A stretch of DNA of 64,000 nt from Actinospineispora acaciae DSM 45401. Its GTDB lineage: Bacteria; Actinomycetota; Actinomycetes; Mycobacteriales; Pseudonocardiaceae. Shown here one piece after another: positions 49,399 through 59,049 of the stretch. A program made the translations under genes and the position numbers. The notes beneath the pieces are model-generated. The model searched no databases, was not told the DNA's origin, and saw only the letters and a list, made by a program, of their open reading frames with translations. The stretch's first letter is position 1. The number at the start of each line of letters is the position of its first letter. The stretch spans positions 1,674,001 through 1,738,000 of the forward strand of contig NZ_JIAI01000001.1 in the NCBI RefSeq assembly GCF_000620785.1. Reading direction: 5' to 3'.

Positions 49399-52300
49399 CG
49401 CTGTTTCGCCCCGCCGGGCTCGCGCTGCTGCGGGCGGCGGCATTTCCGCTCCGACGCGCGGACGTCGTCACGCTCGACGACCGGGACGATGGTGCTGATC
49501 TCGTTGGTTACCTTCGTGGCCTGACCGACGACGCCCGGTTCTTCGAGGCGGTCGCCGTGTCCAGCCCGTCGCTGGCACGCCGGTTGTCCGAGATCCGGGC
49601 GGGTGCCGTGCCGCCGCCGGCGGACCTGCGCCGCGCGGTCGTGGCGACCAGCCGGTACTGGCTTCGGATGTGCGGCCGGCCGACGCCGTTCGGCACCATG
49701 GCCGGCGTCGCCGCCGCGCGTTTCGGCGCGCCCGCCACCCGGGTGCGTCTCGGCCGGGAACACCGCCGAGGGGTGCGGCCGGACATGGCGTGGCTGATCG
49801 CCCTGGTGCGGAGTTGGGAGGGCCAGCCCGACGTGCTCGCCGGGCTGCGAGTGGTCGCGAGCGGCCTGTGCCGGGTGCGCGGCGACCGGCTGGTGGTGCC
49901 GTACCTGCCCGACAAGGTGGGCACGGACGAGCAGGTGGCGGAGCTGACGGTGCGCAACACGGCGGTGGTGCACGCCGCCACCGGGCTGGCCGCCGACGTG
50001 ATCGGGTTCGCCGAGCTGGCCGCCCGCCTGGGCGAGCGCTTCCCCCGGGCCACGCCCGCGCGGATCACGCGGCTGCTCGCTGAGCTGGTCGGGCACGAGG
50101 TGCTGCTGACCGACCTCCCGCCGCCGCTGGACGCCACCGACCCCGTCGCCCACGTGCTCGACCGGCTGGGGACCGGGGCCGGCGGGTCGGACGCGGTCGA
50201 GCTGCGGGCGATACGGGCGGAGCTGGCGGCGTACGCCACCCGGCCGATGGGCGACGTCGAGGCCTGGCACGCGCTGACCCGCCGGATGCGTCGGCTGCGC
50301 CGGACGGATCATCCCGTGCAGGTGGACCTCGCCCTCGACGCCGACGTGCGCCTTCCGGCCGGTGTCGCCGACGAGGTCGCGCGGGCCGCCGAGGCGCTGT
50401 GGCTGCTGAGCCCCCGGCAGGCGCTGCCCGCGCACCTGCGCGACTACCACGCCGAGTTCCTGGAGCGGTACGGGTCGCGGCTGGTGCCGGTCACCGAGCT
50501 GCTGGACCCGGACGCCGGGATGGCGGCGCCCGCCGGGTACCGGGTGCCGCCGAGCCCGCGCCCGCTGCCGGTGCGGCGGCCCGAGCCGCCCGACCGGCTG
50601 CTCGCCGGCCTCGTCCAGGAAGCGATCATGCACGGCCGGCCGGAGATCGTCCTCGACGAGGACCTGCTCGCGCGCCTCGGCGAACGCGCCGGGACGCCAC
50701 CGCCGTCGTGCGAGCTGTCGGTCGGCCTGTACGCGGAGTCCGCCGCCGCCGTCGATGCCGGCGCCTACCGGCTGGTGGTGTCGCAGCTGTTCGGGTCGAC
50801 GCAGGCCGGCGCCACGTTCGGGCGTTTCGCCTACCTGTTGAGCGAGCACGACCGGGCCGACCTCGCCGCGCTGGCCAGCGCGTGCCCGCCGGGGGACGCG
50901 GTCGCCGCGCAGCTGGAGTTCTGCTCGCCGCACGCGCGCGGCGCGAACGTGACCCAGGTGCCTCGGTGGCTTCCGCACCGGATCCCCGTCGCGACGTTCG
51001 CCGACCGGGCGGAGCCGGGCGTGATCGGCATCGAGGACCTGTTCGTCGGCGCCGACGAGGACCGTCTCTACCTGGTGTCGGAGTCGCTCGGGCGGCGCGT
51101 CGCGCCGGCCACGTTCCACATGGTGCACACCGGGGTGGCCGCGCCGAACGTGGTGCACTTCCTGCGGGAGGTGGCCGCGAGCGGCGTGCGGAGCGTGCGG
51201 CCGTGGACCTGGGGCGCGCTCGAGGCGCTGCCCTACCTGCCCAGGGTTCGGTACGGGCGCACGGTGCTCAGCTCGGCACGCTGGCGCCCCGACGAGCCCG
51301 CGCTGCGCGAGCGGGGCCTCGGCATGGCGGAGTGGCGCGAGGGGCTCGAACGGTGGCGCGACCGGTTGCGGGTGCCCGGGCGCGTCTACTGCACCCAGGC
51401 CGACCACCGCATCCCCCTCGACCTCACCGAACCGCTGCACCAGCGGCTGCTGCGCCACGAGCTGGGTCGGGACGACCGGGTGGTGCTGGCCGAGGAGCCG
51501 GCCGGCGGGGAGTACGGCGCGGGCTGGTTGGGCGGCCACGAGAACGAGCTGGTCGTTCCGCTGCTGCGGGACGGGCCGCCGCCCGCCGCCGCCGGGCCAC
51601 GTCGACAGCGCCCGGAGCGGCGACCGCGAGTCGAGCACCTGCCGGGCGGCGAGTGGTTGTACGCCGTGCTGTACTGCTCCACCGACCGCCAGCCGGAGAT
51701 CCTGGCCACCCGGCTGCCCGCGCTGGTGGAGTGCCTGCGCGAGGGCGTCGAGCGCTGGTTCTTCCTCCGGTACCGCGACCCCGAGCCGCACCTGCGCCTG
51801 AGGTTCCACGGCCGGCCCGGCGCGCTCGCGGCGCTGCTGCCCCGCCTGCGGGACTGGGCCGCCGAACTCCGCGCCGGGGGAATGTGCCGGCGGCTGGCGC
51901 TGGACACCTACGAACCCGAGCTGGAGCGCTACGGCGGGCCGGACGCGATGGCCGCCGCCGAGACGGCCTTCCAGGCCGACAGCGAGGCCGCCTGCACGCT
52001 GCTGCGGCTGGTGCACGGCGGTCGGCTCGACGTGGACCCGGTGCTGCTCGCCTCGGCCAACATCGTGACGCTCGCCCGCGCGTTCCTCGGCGACGCCGAG
52101 CGCACCGTCGACTGGCTCGCCGAGGCGTACCGGAAGGGCGAGCACCACCGGGCGTTCACGGCGTCGCGGCGGCGCGCCATGCGGCTGGTCGACCCGTACC
52201 TCGATCCGGCCGACCCCGGCGCCCACGCGGCGTACGGCGGCTTCGAGGGGCAACCGGGCGGGGCCGATGTCCTGGCCGCCTGGGCGCGGCGCGCACCCGC

Positions 52301-52496
52301 CGTCGCCTCCTACGCGGCCGCCCTGGCCGCGCTCGGCGAGAAGGCGACGACGGAACCGGGCGCGGCCCTGGCGTCGCTGGTGCACCCGCAGTTCAACCGG
52401 TTCCACGGCATCGACGCGGACGCCGAGCGCCGCGCGGTGGCCATCGCGCGCGGCGCCACACAGGCACACCGCAACCAGCGCAGGTTCCGGCGATGA
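49392..52496 (+). CDS. lanB: Full-length class I lanthipeptide dehydratase (LanB)
   Basis: About 1034 residues. The N-terminal glutamylation part begins FRPAGLALLRAAAFPLRRAD, the usual LanB opening, and includes MCGRPTPFGTMAGVAAARFG. The C-terminal elimination (SpaB_C/thiopeptide-type) part starts near GGEWLYAVLYCSTDRQPEIL, with WFFLRYRDPEPHLRLRFHG. It transfers glutamate from Glu-tRNA to Ser/Thr of LanA and eliminates it to give Dha/Dhb. No ATG or GTG precedes the conserved start: TTG 49392 or CTG 49395 overlaps the precursor stop. Stops with an ATGA overlap to lanC. Confidence 0.9.
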   Translation: MLTLFRPAGLALLRAAAFPLRRADVVTLDDRDDGADLVGYLRGLTDDARFFEAVAVSSPSLARRLSEIRAGAVPPPADLRRAVVATSRYWLRMCGRPTPFGTMAGVAAARFGAPATRVRLGREHRRGVRPDMAWLIALVRSWEGQPDVLAGLRVVASGLCRVRGDRLVVPYLPDKVGTDEQVAELTVRNTAVVHAATGLAADVIGFAELAARLGERFPRATPARITRLLAELVGHEVLLTDLPPPLDATDPVAHVLDRLGTGAGGSDAVELRAIRAELAAYATRPMGDVEAWHALTRRMRRLRRTDHPVQVDLALDADVRLPAGVADEVARAAEALWLLSPRQALPAHLRDYHAEFLERYGSRLVPVTELLDPDAGMAAPAGYRVPPSPRPLPVRRPEPPDRLLAGLVQEAIMHGRPEIVLDEDLLARLGERAGTPPPSCELSVGLYAESAAAVDAGAYRLVVSQLFGSTQAGATFGRFAYLLSEHDRADLAALASACPPGDAVAAQLEFCSPHARGANVTQVPRWLPHRIPVATFADRAEPGVIGIEDLFVGADEDRLYLVSESLGRRVAPATFHMVHTGVAAPNVVHFLREVAASGVRSVRPWTWGALEALPYLPRVRYGRTVLSSARWRPDEPALRERGLGMAEWREGLERWRDRLRVPGRVYCTQADHRIPLDLTEPLHQRLLRHELGRDDRVVLAEEPAGGEYGAGWLGGHENELVVPLLRDGPPPAAAGPRRQRPERRPRVEHLPGGEWLYAVLYCSTDRQPEILATRLPALVECLREGVERWFFLRYRDPEPHLRLRFHGRPGALAALLPRLRDWAAELRAGGMCRRLALDTYEPELERYGGPDAMAAAETAFQADSEAACTLLRLVHGGRLDVDPVLLASANIVTLARAFLGDAERTVDWLAEAYRKGEHHRAFTASRRRAMRLVDPYLDPADPGAHAAYGGFEGQPGGADVLAAWARRAPAVASYAAALAALGEKATTEPGAALASLVHPQFNRFHGIDADAERRAVAIARGATQAHRNQRRFRR

Positions 52497-53815
52497 GCCG
52501 CGCCCGGGCCGGCCAGGTGGCGCGCCTGGTCGCCGAGCGCCTGCGCGACCCGGACGCGGTGGCCGCGATCGTGCGGGCGGACGGCAACGTCGACGAGTAC
52601 GCCGACGGCGCCGCGCGATGCCCGTGGAGCCGGCTCTCGCTCGCGGAGGGCTACCCGGGCGTCGCGCTGCTGTTCGCCGAGCTGGGACGGCACGACGCGG
52701 GGTACCGCCCGGTGGCCCACGCCTACCTGCGTCGCGCCTGCGAACGGCTGGTCGCCGCTCCCGGCGACGGCCTGTTCGACGGGCTCGCCGCCGTCGCGTT
52801 CGCCGCCAGAACCGCCCGCCACCAGCCCGGAGAGTACGAGCGGCTGCTCGCCGGGCTGGACGAGCACATCGCCGCCCGGGCGCGCGACCTCGCCGCCGCC
52901 GAACGCGAACGGACCGAGGCCGGGCGGGCCGGGGTCGACCTGATGACCTACGACCTGATGCGCGGCCTCACCGGCCTCGGCGCGTACCTGCTCACCGCGG
53001 GCCACCCGGCGCTCGGCGACGTCCTCACCGCGCTGGTGGCGATGACCGAACCCGTCAAGGTCGACGGCCGCTGGCTCCCGGGCTGGTGGGTGCCGCACTC
53101 GCCGACGTCCGGCCCCACCGGCTTCACCGCCGACGGCCACGTCAACCTCGGCATGGCCCACGGCATCCCCGGACCGCTGGCGCTGCTGGTGCTCGCCCGG
53201 CGGGCCGGCGTCGAGGTCACCGGCGCCGACGAGGCGATCCGGCGCATCGCCGGCTGGCTCGTCGCCAGGTGCCGGCACGACGACGCCGGCCCGTACTGGC
53301 CCGCCACCCTGACCCTGGCCGAGGAGCTGGCCGCCGGGCGGGACGCGCGCACGCCCGGGCGCACCGCCTGGTGCTACGGCACACCGGGCCTCGCCCGCGC
53401 GCTCCAGCTGGCCGGCGACACCCTCGGGGTGTCCGAGTGGTCCGACCTCGCGGTGGCCGCCCTCACCGCGCGCCTGGACGACGAGCTGAACCGCACCGCG
53501 CCGCCCTCCCGGGGCAGCCCCCGCGACCACGCGCTCTGCCACGGCTGGGCGGGCGTCCTGCACATCACCCGGCGGATCGCGCTCGACACCGGCCACCGCC
53601 GCCTCGGCGACCGGCTCGACCCGCTGGCGGACCGAGTGCTCGCCGGCCACCACCCCACCCTGCCGTTCGGCTTCCGCTACCGGGCCGGGCTGCCGGCGGC
53701 GCCGCACCGCGCCGGTTTCCTCGAAGGCGCCGCGGGCATCGCGCTGGCGCTGCACGCCTACGCGACCGGCCGGCCACCCGCGAGCGGCTGGGACCGCGCC
53801 CTGCTGCTGGCGTAG
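52493..53815 (+). CDS. lanC: Lanthionine cyclase (LanC)
   Basis: A 440-residue alpha-toroid protein with LanC hallmarks: NLGMAHGIPGPLALLVLARR (the HGIPG loop), TAWCYGTPGLARALQLAG (first zinc Cys) and DHALCHGWAGVLHITRR (Cys-His zinc pair). It catalyses addition of LanA cysteines to Dha/Dhb to form lanthionine rings. The ATG at 52493 overlaps the lanB stop by 4 bases (ATGA), so dehydratase and cyclase are co-translated. Confidence 0.9.
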   Translation: MSRARAGQVARLVAERLRDPDAVAAIVRADGNVDEYADGAARCPWSRLSLAEGYPGVALLFAELGRHDAGYRPVAHAYLRRACERLVAAPGDGLFDGLAAVAFAARTARHQPGEYERLLAGLDEHIAARARDLAAAERERTEAGRAGVDLMTYDLMRGLTGLGAYLLTAGHPALGDVLTALVAMTEPVKVDGRWLPGWWVPHSPTSGPTGFTADGHVNLGMAHGIPGPLALLVLARRAGVEVTGADEAIRRIAGWLVARCRHDDAGPYWPATLTLAEELAAGRDARTPGRTAWCYGTPGLARALQLAGDTLGVSEWSDLAVAALTARLDDELNRTAPPSRGSPRDHALCHGWAGVLHITRRIALDTGHRRLGDRLDPLADRVLAGHHPTLPFGFRYRAGLPAAPHRAGFLEGAAGIALALHAYATGRPPASGWDRALLLA

Positions 53816-53834
53816 AACTCGCGCGACGCTGTCG

Positions 53835-55847
53835 GTGCGGACGGGCAGAGTGCTCGGTGTGACGGTGGACACGGATACGGCAGGTTCTCGGCGGGCACGC
53901 GCGTCCGAGGGTTCCGAGCACGAGGGCCTGGTCGGCGTGGAGGACTCGGACATCCCGCAGTGGATCAAGATCGAGGAACAGCTGGTCGCCGCGGGGTTGT
54001 GGCGCATCGCCGCCGCGGCCGCCCGGATGGCGGCGGTCGTCGCCCGGTGGTCGTGGCGCTCGGCACCGGGGCTGACCGCGCTGGCCACCCTCGCGCAGCT
54101 GGCGTCCGGGGTGGCGACCGCGGGCGGGCTGCTGGCGACCGCGAGCGTGTTCACCCGCCTGCTGGAGCAGGGGCCGACCCCCGACCGGGTGGTGGCGGCG
54201 CTGCCCGCGCTGGCCTGGGTGGTCGGCGCGCACGCGGCAGGCGCGCTGCTCAGCACCGGGGCCGGGGCGCTGCAGTCGGCGTTGGCGCCGCAGCTGGAGC
54301 GGATGGCGGCCGACGAGCTCTACGCCGCCGTGATCGGCGTCGACCTGGTCGCGTTCGACGACGCCGAGTTCGCCGAGCTGGTCGAGAACGCCTCCGGGAA
54401 CGCGCTGCACCAGCTCCGGCAGGCCGCCACGATCGTCGGAGACCTGTTGGCCTCGCTGGTGTCGATGGGCGCCGCCGTGGTCACCGCCGCGCTGCTGCAC
54501 CCGGCGCTGGGCCCGCTGGTGCTCGCCACCGCCGTGCCGCAGGGTTGGGCGAACATCACCGCCGCGAAGATCGCCTACGAGCACTTCCTGCGGATGATGT
54601 CGCGCGCCCGGCGGCTGTCGATCACCGGCGGGCTGATCACCGACCGCACCGACGCCGCCGAGGTCAGGGCGTTCACCACCCAGCCCGTGCTGCTGGCCGA
54701 GCACCGGCGCATCGCCACCGCGCTGGCCCGCGAGGCGATGAGGGCCGAGCACCGCAAGACCTGGGTCCGGCTGGTCGGGCGCACCCTGGGCGGGGTCGGC
54801 ACCGGCGCCGCCTACGTCGTGCTCGGCGTGCTGATCTACATCGGCGCGCTGCCGCTCGCGCTGGCCGGGGCCGCCGCGCTGGCCATGCGCACCGCCTCGA
54901 CCGCCGTGGCCAACACCGTCTACATCAGCAACCGGCTGTTCGAGACCAGCCTCTACCACGACCTCTACCAGGCCTGCCTGACCGGCGCCCGGGCCCGCAC
55001 CCGCCGCCACCCACCGGCCACCGCGGTGCCGCGAGCCCCCGCGCTGGACGGATGGGCGCCGTCGTTGATCGAGGTCCGGGACGTGACGTTCAGCTATCCC
55101 GACCAGGCCCGGCCCGCGCTGGCCGACATCACGCTGACCCTGCGCGCCGGCGAGGTGGTCGCGCTGGTCGGGGAGAACGGGTCGGGCAAGTCGACGCTGG
55201 CCAGGCTGCTCACCGGCCTCTACCTGCCGGACCGGGGCACGATCGGCTGGGACGGCGTGGACATCGCCACCGTCGCGCCCGCCGAGCTGCAGTCCCGGGT
55301 CGCGATGGTCATGCAGGGCCCCACCCGGTGGCCGATGACCGCCGCGAACAACGTGCGCATCGGCCGCATCGAGGCCGACGACCCGGACGGCCGGCGCCTG
55401 GCCGGCGCGACCACCCGGTCCGGCGCGGACGCCGTGCTGGCCGAGCTGCCCGACGGCCCGGACACCATGCTCTCCCGCCGCTTCCGCACCGGCCGCGACC
55501 TGTCCGGCGGCCAATGGCAGCGCATCGCGGTCGCGCGCGGCCTCTACCGCGACGCGGCGCTGGTCATCGCCGACGAGCCGACCGCCGCCCTGGACGCCCG
55601 CGCCGAGCACGCCGTGTTCACCACGCTGCGCGAGCTGCCCCGCACCGAGTCCGCGACGCCGCGCGAACGGATCACCGTGCTCATCACCCACCGGCTGGCC
55701 AACGTCCGCCACGCCGACCAGATAGTCGTCCTCGACCAGGGCCGTGTGGAGGCCGTCGGCGAGCACCAGGAGCTCATGGCCCGCCCCGGCACCTACCGCG
55801 ACCTGTACACCCTGCAGTCCCGCGCCTACCGCGACGGCCACGGCTGA
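53835..55847 (+). CDS. lanT: Lanthipeptide ABC exporter (LanT-type, no peptidase domain)
   Basis: About 670 residues: an N-terminal membrane domain (about 60-330) and one ATPase domain with Walker A GENGSGKSTLARLL, signature DLSGGQWQRIAVARGL, Walker B LVIADEPTAALDA and switch His in LITHRLANVRHAD. No C39 peptidase is fused, as usual for class I LanT, so the leader must be removed by another protease. Start uncertain among GTG 53835, 53850 and 53859; none has a strong ribosome binding site. It follows lanC by 19 bases and ends the cluster on this strand. Confidence 0.85.
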   Translation: MRTGRVLGVTVDTDTAGSRRARASEGSEHEGLVGVEDSDIPQWIKIEEQLVAAGLWRIAAAAARMAAVVARWSWRSAPGLTALATLAQLASGVATAGGLLATASVFTRLLEQGPTPDRVVAALPALAWVVGAHAAGALLSTGAGALQSALAPQLERMAADELYAAVIGVDLVAFDDAEFAELVENASGNALHQLRQAATIVGDLLASLVSMGAAVVTAALLHPALGPLVLATAVPQGWANITAAKIAYEHFLRMMSRARRLSITGGLITDRTDAAEVRAFTTQPVLLAEHRRIATALAREAMRAEHRKTWVRLVGRTLGGVGTGAAYVVLGVLIYIGALPLALAGAAALAMRTASTAVANTVYISNRLFETSLYHDLYQACLTGARARTRRHPPATAVPRAPALDGWAPSLIEVRDVTFSYPDQARPALADITLTLRAGEVVALVGENGSGKSTLARLLTGLYLPDRGTIGWDGVDIATVAPAELQSRVAMVMQGPTRWPMTAANNVRIGRIEADDPDGRRLAGATTRSGADAVLAELPDGPDTMLSRRFRTGRDLSGGQWQRIAVARGLYRDAALVIADEPTAALDARAEHAVFTTLRELPRTESATPRERITVLITHRLANVRHADQIVVLDQGRVEAVGEHQELMARPGTYRDLYTLQSRAYRDGHG

Positions 55848-55856
55848 GCGCGCGGG

Positions 55857-56996
55857 TCAGAACACCGCGGCCTCGCGGGCCAGCGCGCCCTCGGCGAACC
55901 GGCCGAGCCGCAGCGCCGACAGGTCGCGGGCGTCGGCGCGGCCGAGCATCCAGCGGGCGGCGTGGTCGCCGATCACCGGGGCCTGCATGAAGCCGTGCCC
56001 GGAGAAGCCGACCAGGTTCCACCAGCCGGGCACCTCGCACGGCCCGACGATGGCGTGGTCGTCGGGCGTCATCTCGCGCAGCCCGCACCAGCCGCTACGG
56101 ATCTCCGCGTCGGCCAGCCAGGGAACGCGGTGCACCAGCGCGCTGATCACGCCGTCGGCCAGCTCCCAGCGGACGGTGGGCTCCTCGCTGGGCGGGGTGT
56201 CCCTGTCGTTGCCACCGACGATGCCGCCGTGCACCTCCGGGTGGACGTACGCGCCGCTGGCGAGGTCCACGGTGAGCGGCAGGTCCGGGGTGAGCCGGCG
56301 CAGCGGGCCGATGCCGAACGCCTGCCGGGGACGCGGCTCGACGGGCAGGTCCAGGCCGACCAGCGCGCCCACCCGCCGCGCCCACGGCCCCGCCGCGTTG
56401 ACCACCGTCCCCGCCGGGTAGGTGCGGTCGGCGGTGACGACGCCGGTCACCGCGCCGTCGCCGTCCCGCCGGATGCCGACCGCCCTGGTGTGCTGCTCGA
56501 TCCGCACCCCACGCCGGCGGGCCTGCCGGGCGAACGCGGCGACCGCGTCGGCCGGCGAGCCGGAGCCGTCGGTGGGGCAGTAGGCGCCGCCGCGCAGGTC
56601 GGCGGCGTTGATGCCGGGCACGATCTCACCCAGGTCGGACGGCTCGACCAGGCGCGCGTCGATGCCCAGCCGCCGCTGCATCGCGACGGTCCGCTCGAAC
56701 TGGGCGCGGTGCTCGGCGGACTTCAGCAGGAACAGGTAGCCGTGCTGGCGGAAGTCGAACGGCTCGCCGACGCGGTCGGCGAAGTGCGCGTAGTAGTCGA
56801 CGGCCTCGTGGGCGAGGTCGGCGTTGACCTCGCTGGAGAACTGCTGCCTGATGCCGCCGGTCGCCTTGGCGGTGGACCCCTCGCCGATCAGGCCGGCCTC
56901 CAGCACCGTCACCTCGGTCATCCCGTAGTGCGCGAGGTGGAACGCCAGCGAACAGCCGATGATCCCGCCGCCGATGATGACGATCGGGCCCGTCAT
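55857..56996 (-). CDS. FAD-dependent oxidoreductase (DAO / sarcosine oxidase beta-like)
   Basis: A 379-residue flavoprotein. The N-terminal dinucleotide motif IVIIGGGIIGCSLAFHLAHY is followed by GEGSTAKATGGIRQQFSSEV, the flavin-binding region of the DAO family. The C-terminus has WCGLREMTPDDHAIVGPCEV and VGFSGHGFMQAPVIG. Typical substrates are secondary or D-amino acids. Its start overlaps the racemase-like gene stop (ATGA), third gene of the MHS transporter operon. Amine oxidation after uptake and racemisation would be a coherent route. Confidence 0.87.
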   Translation of the reverse strand: MTGPIVIIGGGIIGCSLAFHLAHYGMTEVTVLEAGLIGEGSTAKATGGIRQQFSSEVNADLAHEAVDYYAHFADRVGEPFDFRQHGYLFLLKSAEHRAQFERTVAMQRRLGIDARLVEPSDLGEIVPGINAADLRGGAYCPTDGSGSPADAVAAFARQARRRGVRIEQHTRAVGIRRDGDGAVTGVVTADRTYPAGTVVNAAGPWARRVGALVGLDLPVEPRPRQAFGIGPLRRLTPDLPLTVDLASGAYVHPEVHGGIVGGNDRDTPPSEEPTVRWELADGVISALVHRVPWLADAEIRSGWCGLREMTPDDHAIVGPCEVPGWWNLVGFSGHGFMQAPVIGDHAARWMLGRADARDLSALRLGRFAEGALAREAAVF

Positions 56997-57676
56997 GCGC
57001 TCACCCCCGCGTGCAGCCAGCCGATCAGCGACGTCGCGTCCCACACCGGGCGCCCGGTCGCGGCCCGCACCGCGCCCGCGTACGGCGGCAGGTTGGTGCA
57101 TTCGAACACGAACGCGCCGATCGCGGTGTCCGACTCCACGACACCGCGCGCCGCCGCGACGACCTCTGCTTCCGCGCGCGCCGGATCGAGGTGGTCGATC
57201 TTCTCCATGATGGCCGGGAAGAAGTGGTCGGTGTGCTCCAGCCCGGCGACGACCACCCGGTCCAGGTGCGCCGCGGTGACGCCGACGGCGTGGAAGTGCG
57301 CCTCGGTCAGGGTCGCCGCGTTGACCGTCAGCACGCACAGGCGCTGGTCGCGGCGCAGGGTCTGCAGCACCAGCGGGACCTGCAACAGGCTCGACGTGGC
57401 CACCGGGACGGCCGTGTCGTCGGCCAGCTCGCGCTGGACGATCGCCAGGAACCCGCAGCAGGTGGTGATCGCGCGGGCACCGGCGTCGACGAGCTGGCGC
57501 GCCACCGCGCGGGCGCCGCCCAGCAGCCCGTCGGCGGCCCGCTCGACCACAAGCGCGGTGTCCGCGCCCGGGACCACCCGGTACGCCACCGGGAAGTCGA
57601 ACGTCTGCGCGTTGCCGACGTCGCCGAGCGGTCGCGGGATGTTGTTGTCCAGCATCAGGATTCCGACGTCGCCCAC
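56993..57676 (-). CDS. Asp/Glu racemase superfamily protein (hydantoin racemase-like)
   Basis: A 227-residue protein with the two catalytic Cys regions of the superfamily: ARAITTCCGFLAIVQRELAD (about residues 70-90) and GAFVFECTNLPPYAGAVR (about 185-200). The N-terminus VGILMLDNNIPRPLGDVGN resembles hydantoin racemase and aryl-malonate-type members. GTG 57676 overlaps the transporter stop by one base (TAGTG). Members interconvert enantiomers or act as isomerases/decarboxylases; here it lies between a carboxylate transporter and an amine oxidase. Confidence 0.8.
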   Translation of the reverse strand: MGDVGILMLDNNIPRPLGDVGNAQTFDFPVAYRVVPGADTALVVERAADGLLGGARAVARQLVDAGARAITTCCGFLAIVQRELADDTAVPVATSSLLQVPLVLQTLRRDQRLCVLTVNAATLTEAHFHAVGVTAAHLDRVVVAGLEHTDHFFPAIMEKIDHLDPARAEAEVVAAARGVVESDTAIGAFVFECTNLPPYAGAVRAATGRPVWDATSLIGWLHAGVSA

Positions 57677-58989
57677 TACAACTCCAGCTCCTTCTTCCGG
57701 GTCTCGGACAGCAGCGCCACCGCGACCAGCGACACGATCGCGCCCGCGGCCAGGTAGACGGACACGCCCTTGGCCGAGCCGGTGGCGTTGACCAGCGCGG
57801 CGGCCACCACCGCGGCGGGCGCGCCGGCGATCACGCTGGACGCCTGGTAGGCCAGCGACGAGCCGGTGTAGCGCAGCCGGGCCGGGAACTGCTCGGCGTA
57901 CACGCTGCCGTTGAGCGCGGCGGTCGGCGCGTGCCCGATGCCCAGGCCGACCAGCACCGCCAGCACGATCACCGCCGAGGACCTCGTGTCCAGCATCCAG
58001 AAGAACGGGAACGCGAACAGCCCCATGAACGCGGTGCCGATCGCGTACACCGGCCGGCGGCCGATCCGGTCGGACAGCCGCGCCCAGAACGGGATCGTGA
58101 TCAGCTCCAGCGCCGCGCCGGCCAGCACCCCGGTCAGCCCCCAGCCGCGCGGCAGCCCGAGCTGGTCGGTGACGTACACCAGCACGTACACGGTGAACAG
58201 GTAGTAGGCGATGGTGGCGCCGAACTGCACGAAGATCAGCAGGACGACCGGGCGCAGCGCGGTGCGCAGCACCTCGCTGATCGGCAGCCGCTCCTGCTCG
58301 TCGCGCGCCTCCAGCGCCCGGAACTGCGGGGTCTCCGCGAGCCGGGCCCGCACCCACAGCCCGACCACCACCAGCACCCCGCTGCACAGGAACGGCACCC
58401 GCCAGCCCCAGGCGAGGAACTGATCGCCCGGCAGCAGCGCGAACAGCGCCACCATGCCCGCCGAGCCGAGCTGCCCGGCCGGCACCCCCATCTGCATCGA
58501 CGAGGCGTACAGGCCGCGCCGGGCGGTCGGCGCGCTCTCCACCACGACCACCGCCGCGCCGCCCCACTCGCCGCCCAGCGCGACGCCCTGCACCATGCGC
58601 AGGATCACCAGCAGCACCGGCGCGGCCGCGCCGATCGCGTTCGCGGTGGGCAGGCAGCCGATCAGGAACGACCCGCCGCCCATCAGCAGCAGCGTGAGCA
58701 CCAGCATCTGCTTGCGCCCGACCCGGTCGCCGAAGTGCCCGAAGACGACCCCGCCCAGCGGCCGGAACAGGAACGACACGCCGAAGCTGGCCAGCGACAC
58801 CACAGTCGCGACCCCGCCGGGCATGCCCTGGAAGAACAGCTTCGGAAACACCAGCGCCGCCGCGCTGCCGTAGAGGAAGTAGTCGTACCACTCCATCGAC
58901 GTCCCGAGGAACCCGGACAGCGCGGCCCGCCGCGCCTGGCCCGGGGGCGCGTGCGTCGCTCCTTCGGTGGTGGGCAAGGCGTCGGTCAT
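57676..58989 (-). CDS. MFS transporter, metabolite:H+ symporter (MHS) family
   Basis: A 437-residue protein with 12 membrane helices. MHS hallmarks: GFLGTSMEWYDYFLYGSAAA at the start, RPLGGVVFGHFGDRVGRKQM (A-motif) and RMVQGVALGGEWGGAAVVVV. The family carries small carboxylates, betaines and shikimate. First gene of a minus-strand operon, with a promoter region shared with the divergent ThDP enzyme and containing a perfect palindrome (59050-59063). Confidence 0.9.
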   Translation of the reverse strand: MTDALPTTEGATHAPPGQARRAALSGFLGTSMEWYDYFLYGSAAALVFPKLFFQGMPGGVATVVSLASFGVSFLFRPLGGVVFGHFGDRVGRKQMLVLTLLLMGGGSFLIGCLPTANAIGAAAPVLLVILRMVQGVALGGEWGGAAVVVVESAPTARRGLYASSMQMGVPAGQLGSAGMVALFALLPGDQFLAWGWRVPFLCSGVLVVVGLWVRARLAETPQFRALEARDEQERLPISEVLRTALRPVVLLIFVQFGATIAYYLFTVYVLVYVTDQLGLPRGWGLTGVLAGAALELITIPFWARLSDRIGRRPVYAIGTAFMGLFAFPFFWMLDTRSSAVIVLAVLVGLGIGHAPTAALNGSVYAEQFPARLRYTGSSLAYQASSVIAGAPAAVVAAALVNATGSAKGVSVYLAAGAIVSLVAVALLSETRKKELEL

Positions 58990-59049
58990 CGGGTACCTCC
59001 CAGGCCGGTCCCTCGGCGCTGCGGGACCTGGATGCGGGACAGTATGCTT

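Noticed and set aside
49380..52469. A 1029-codon minus-strand open frame opposite lanB
   Set aside because: Its composition (Arg, Gly, Pro, His repeats) is shadow-like, whereas the plus strand gives complete LanB domains.
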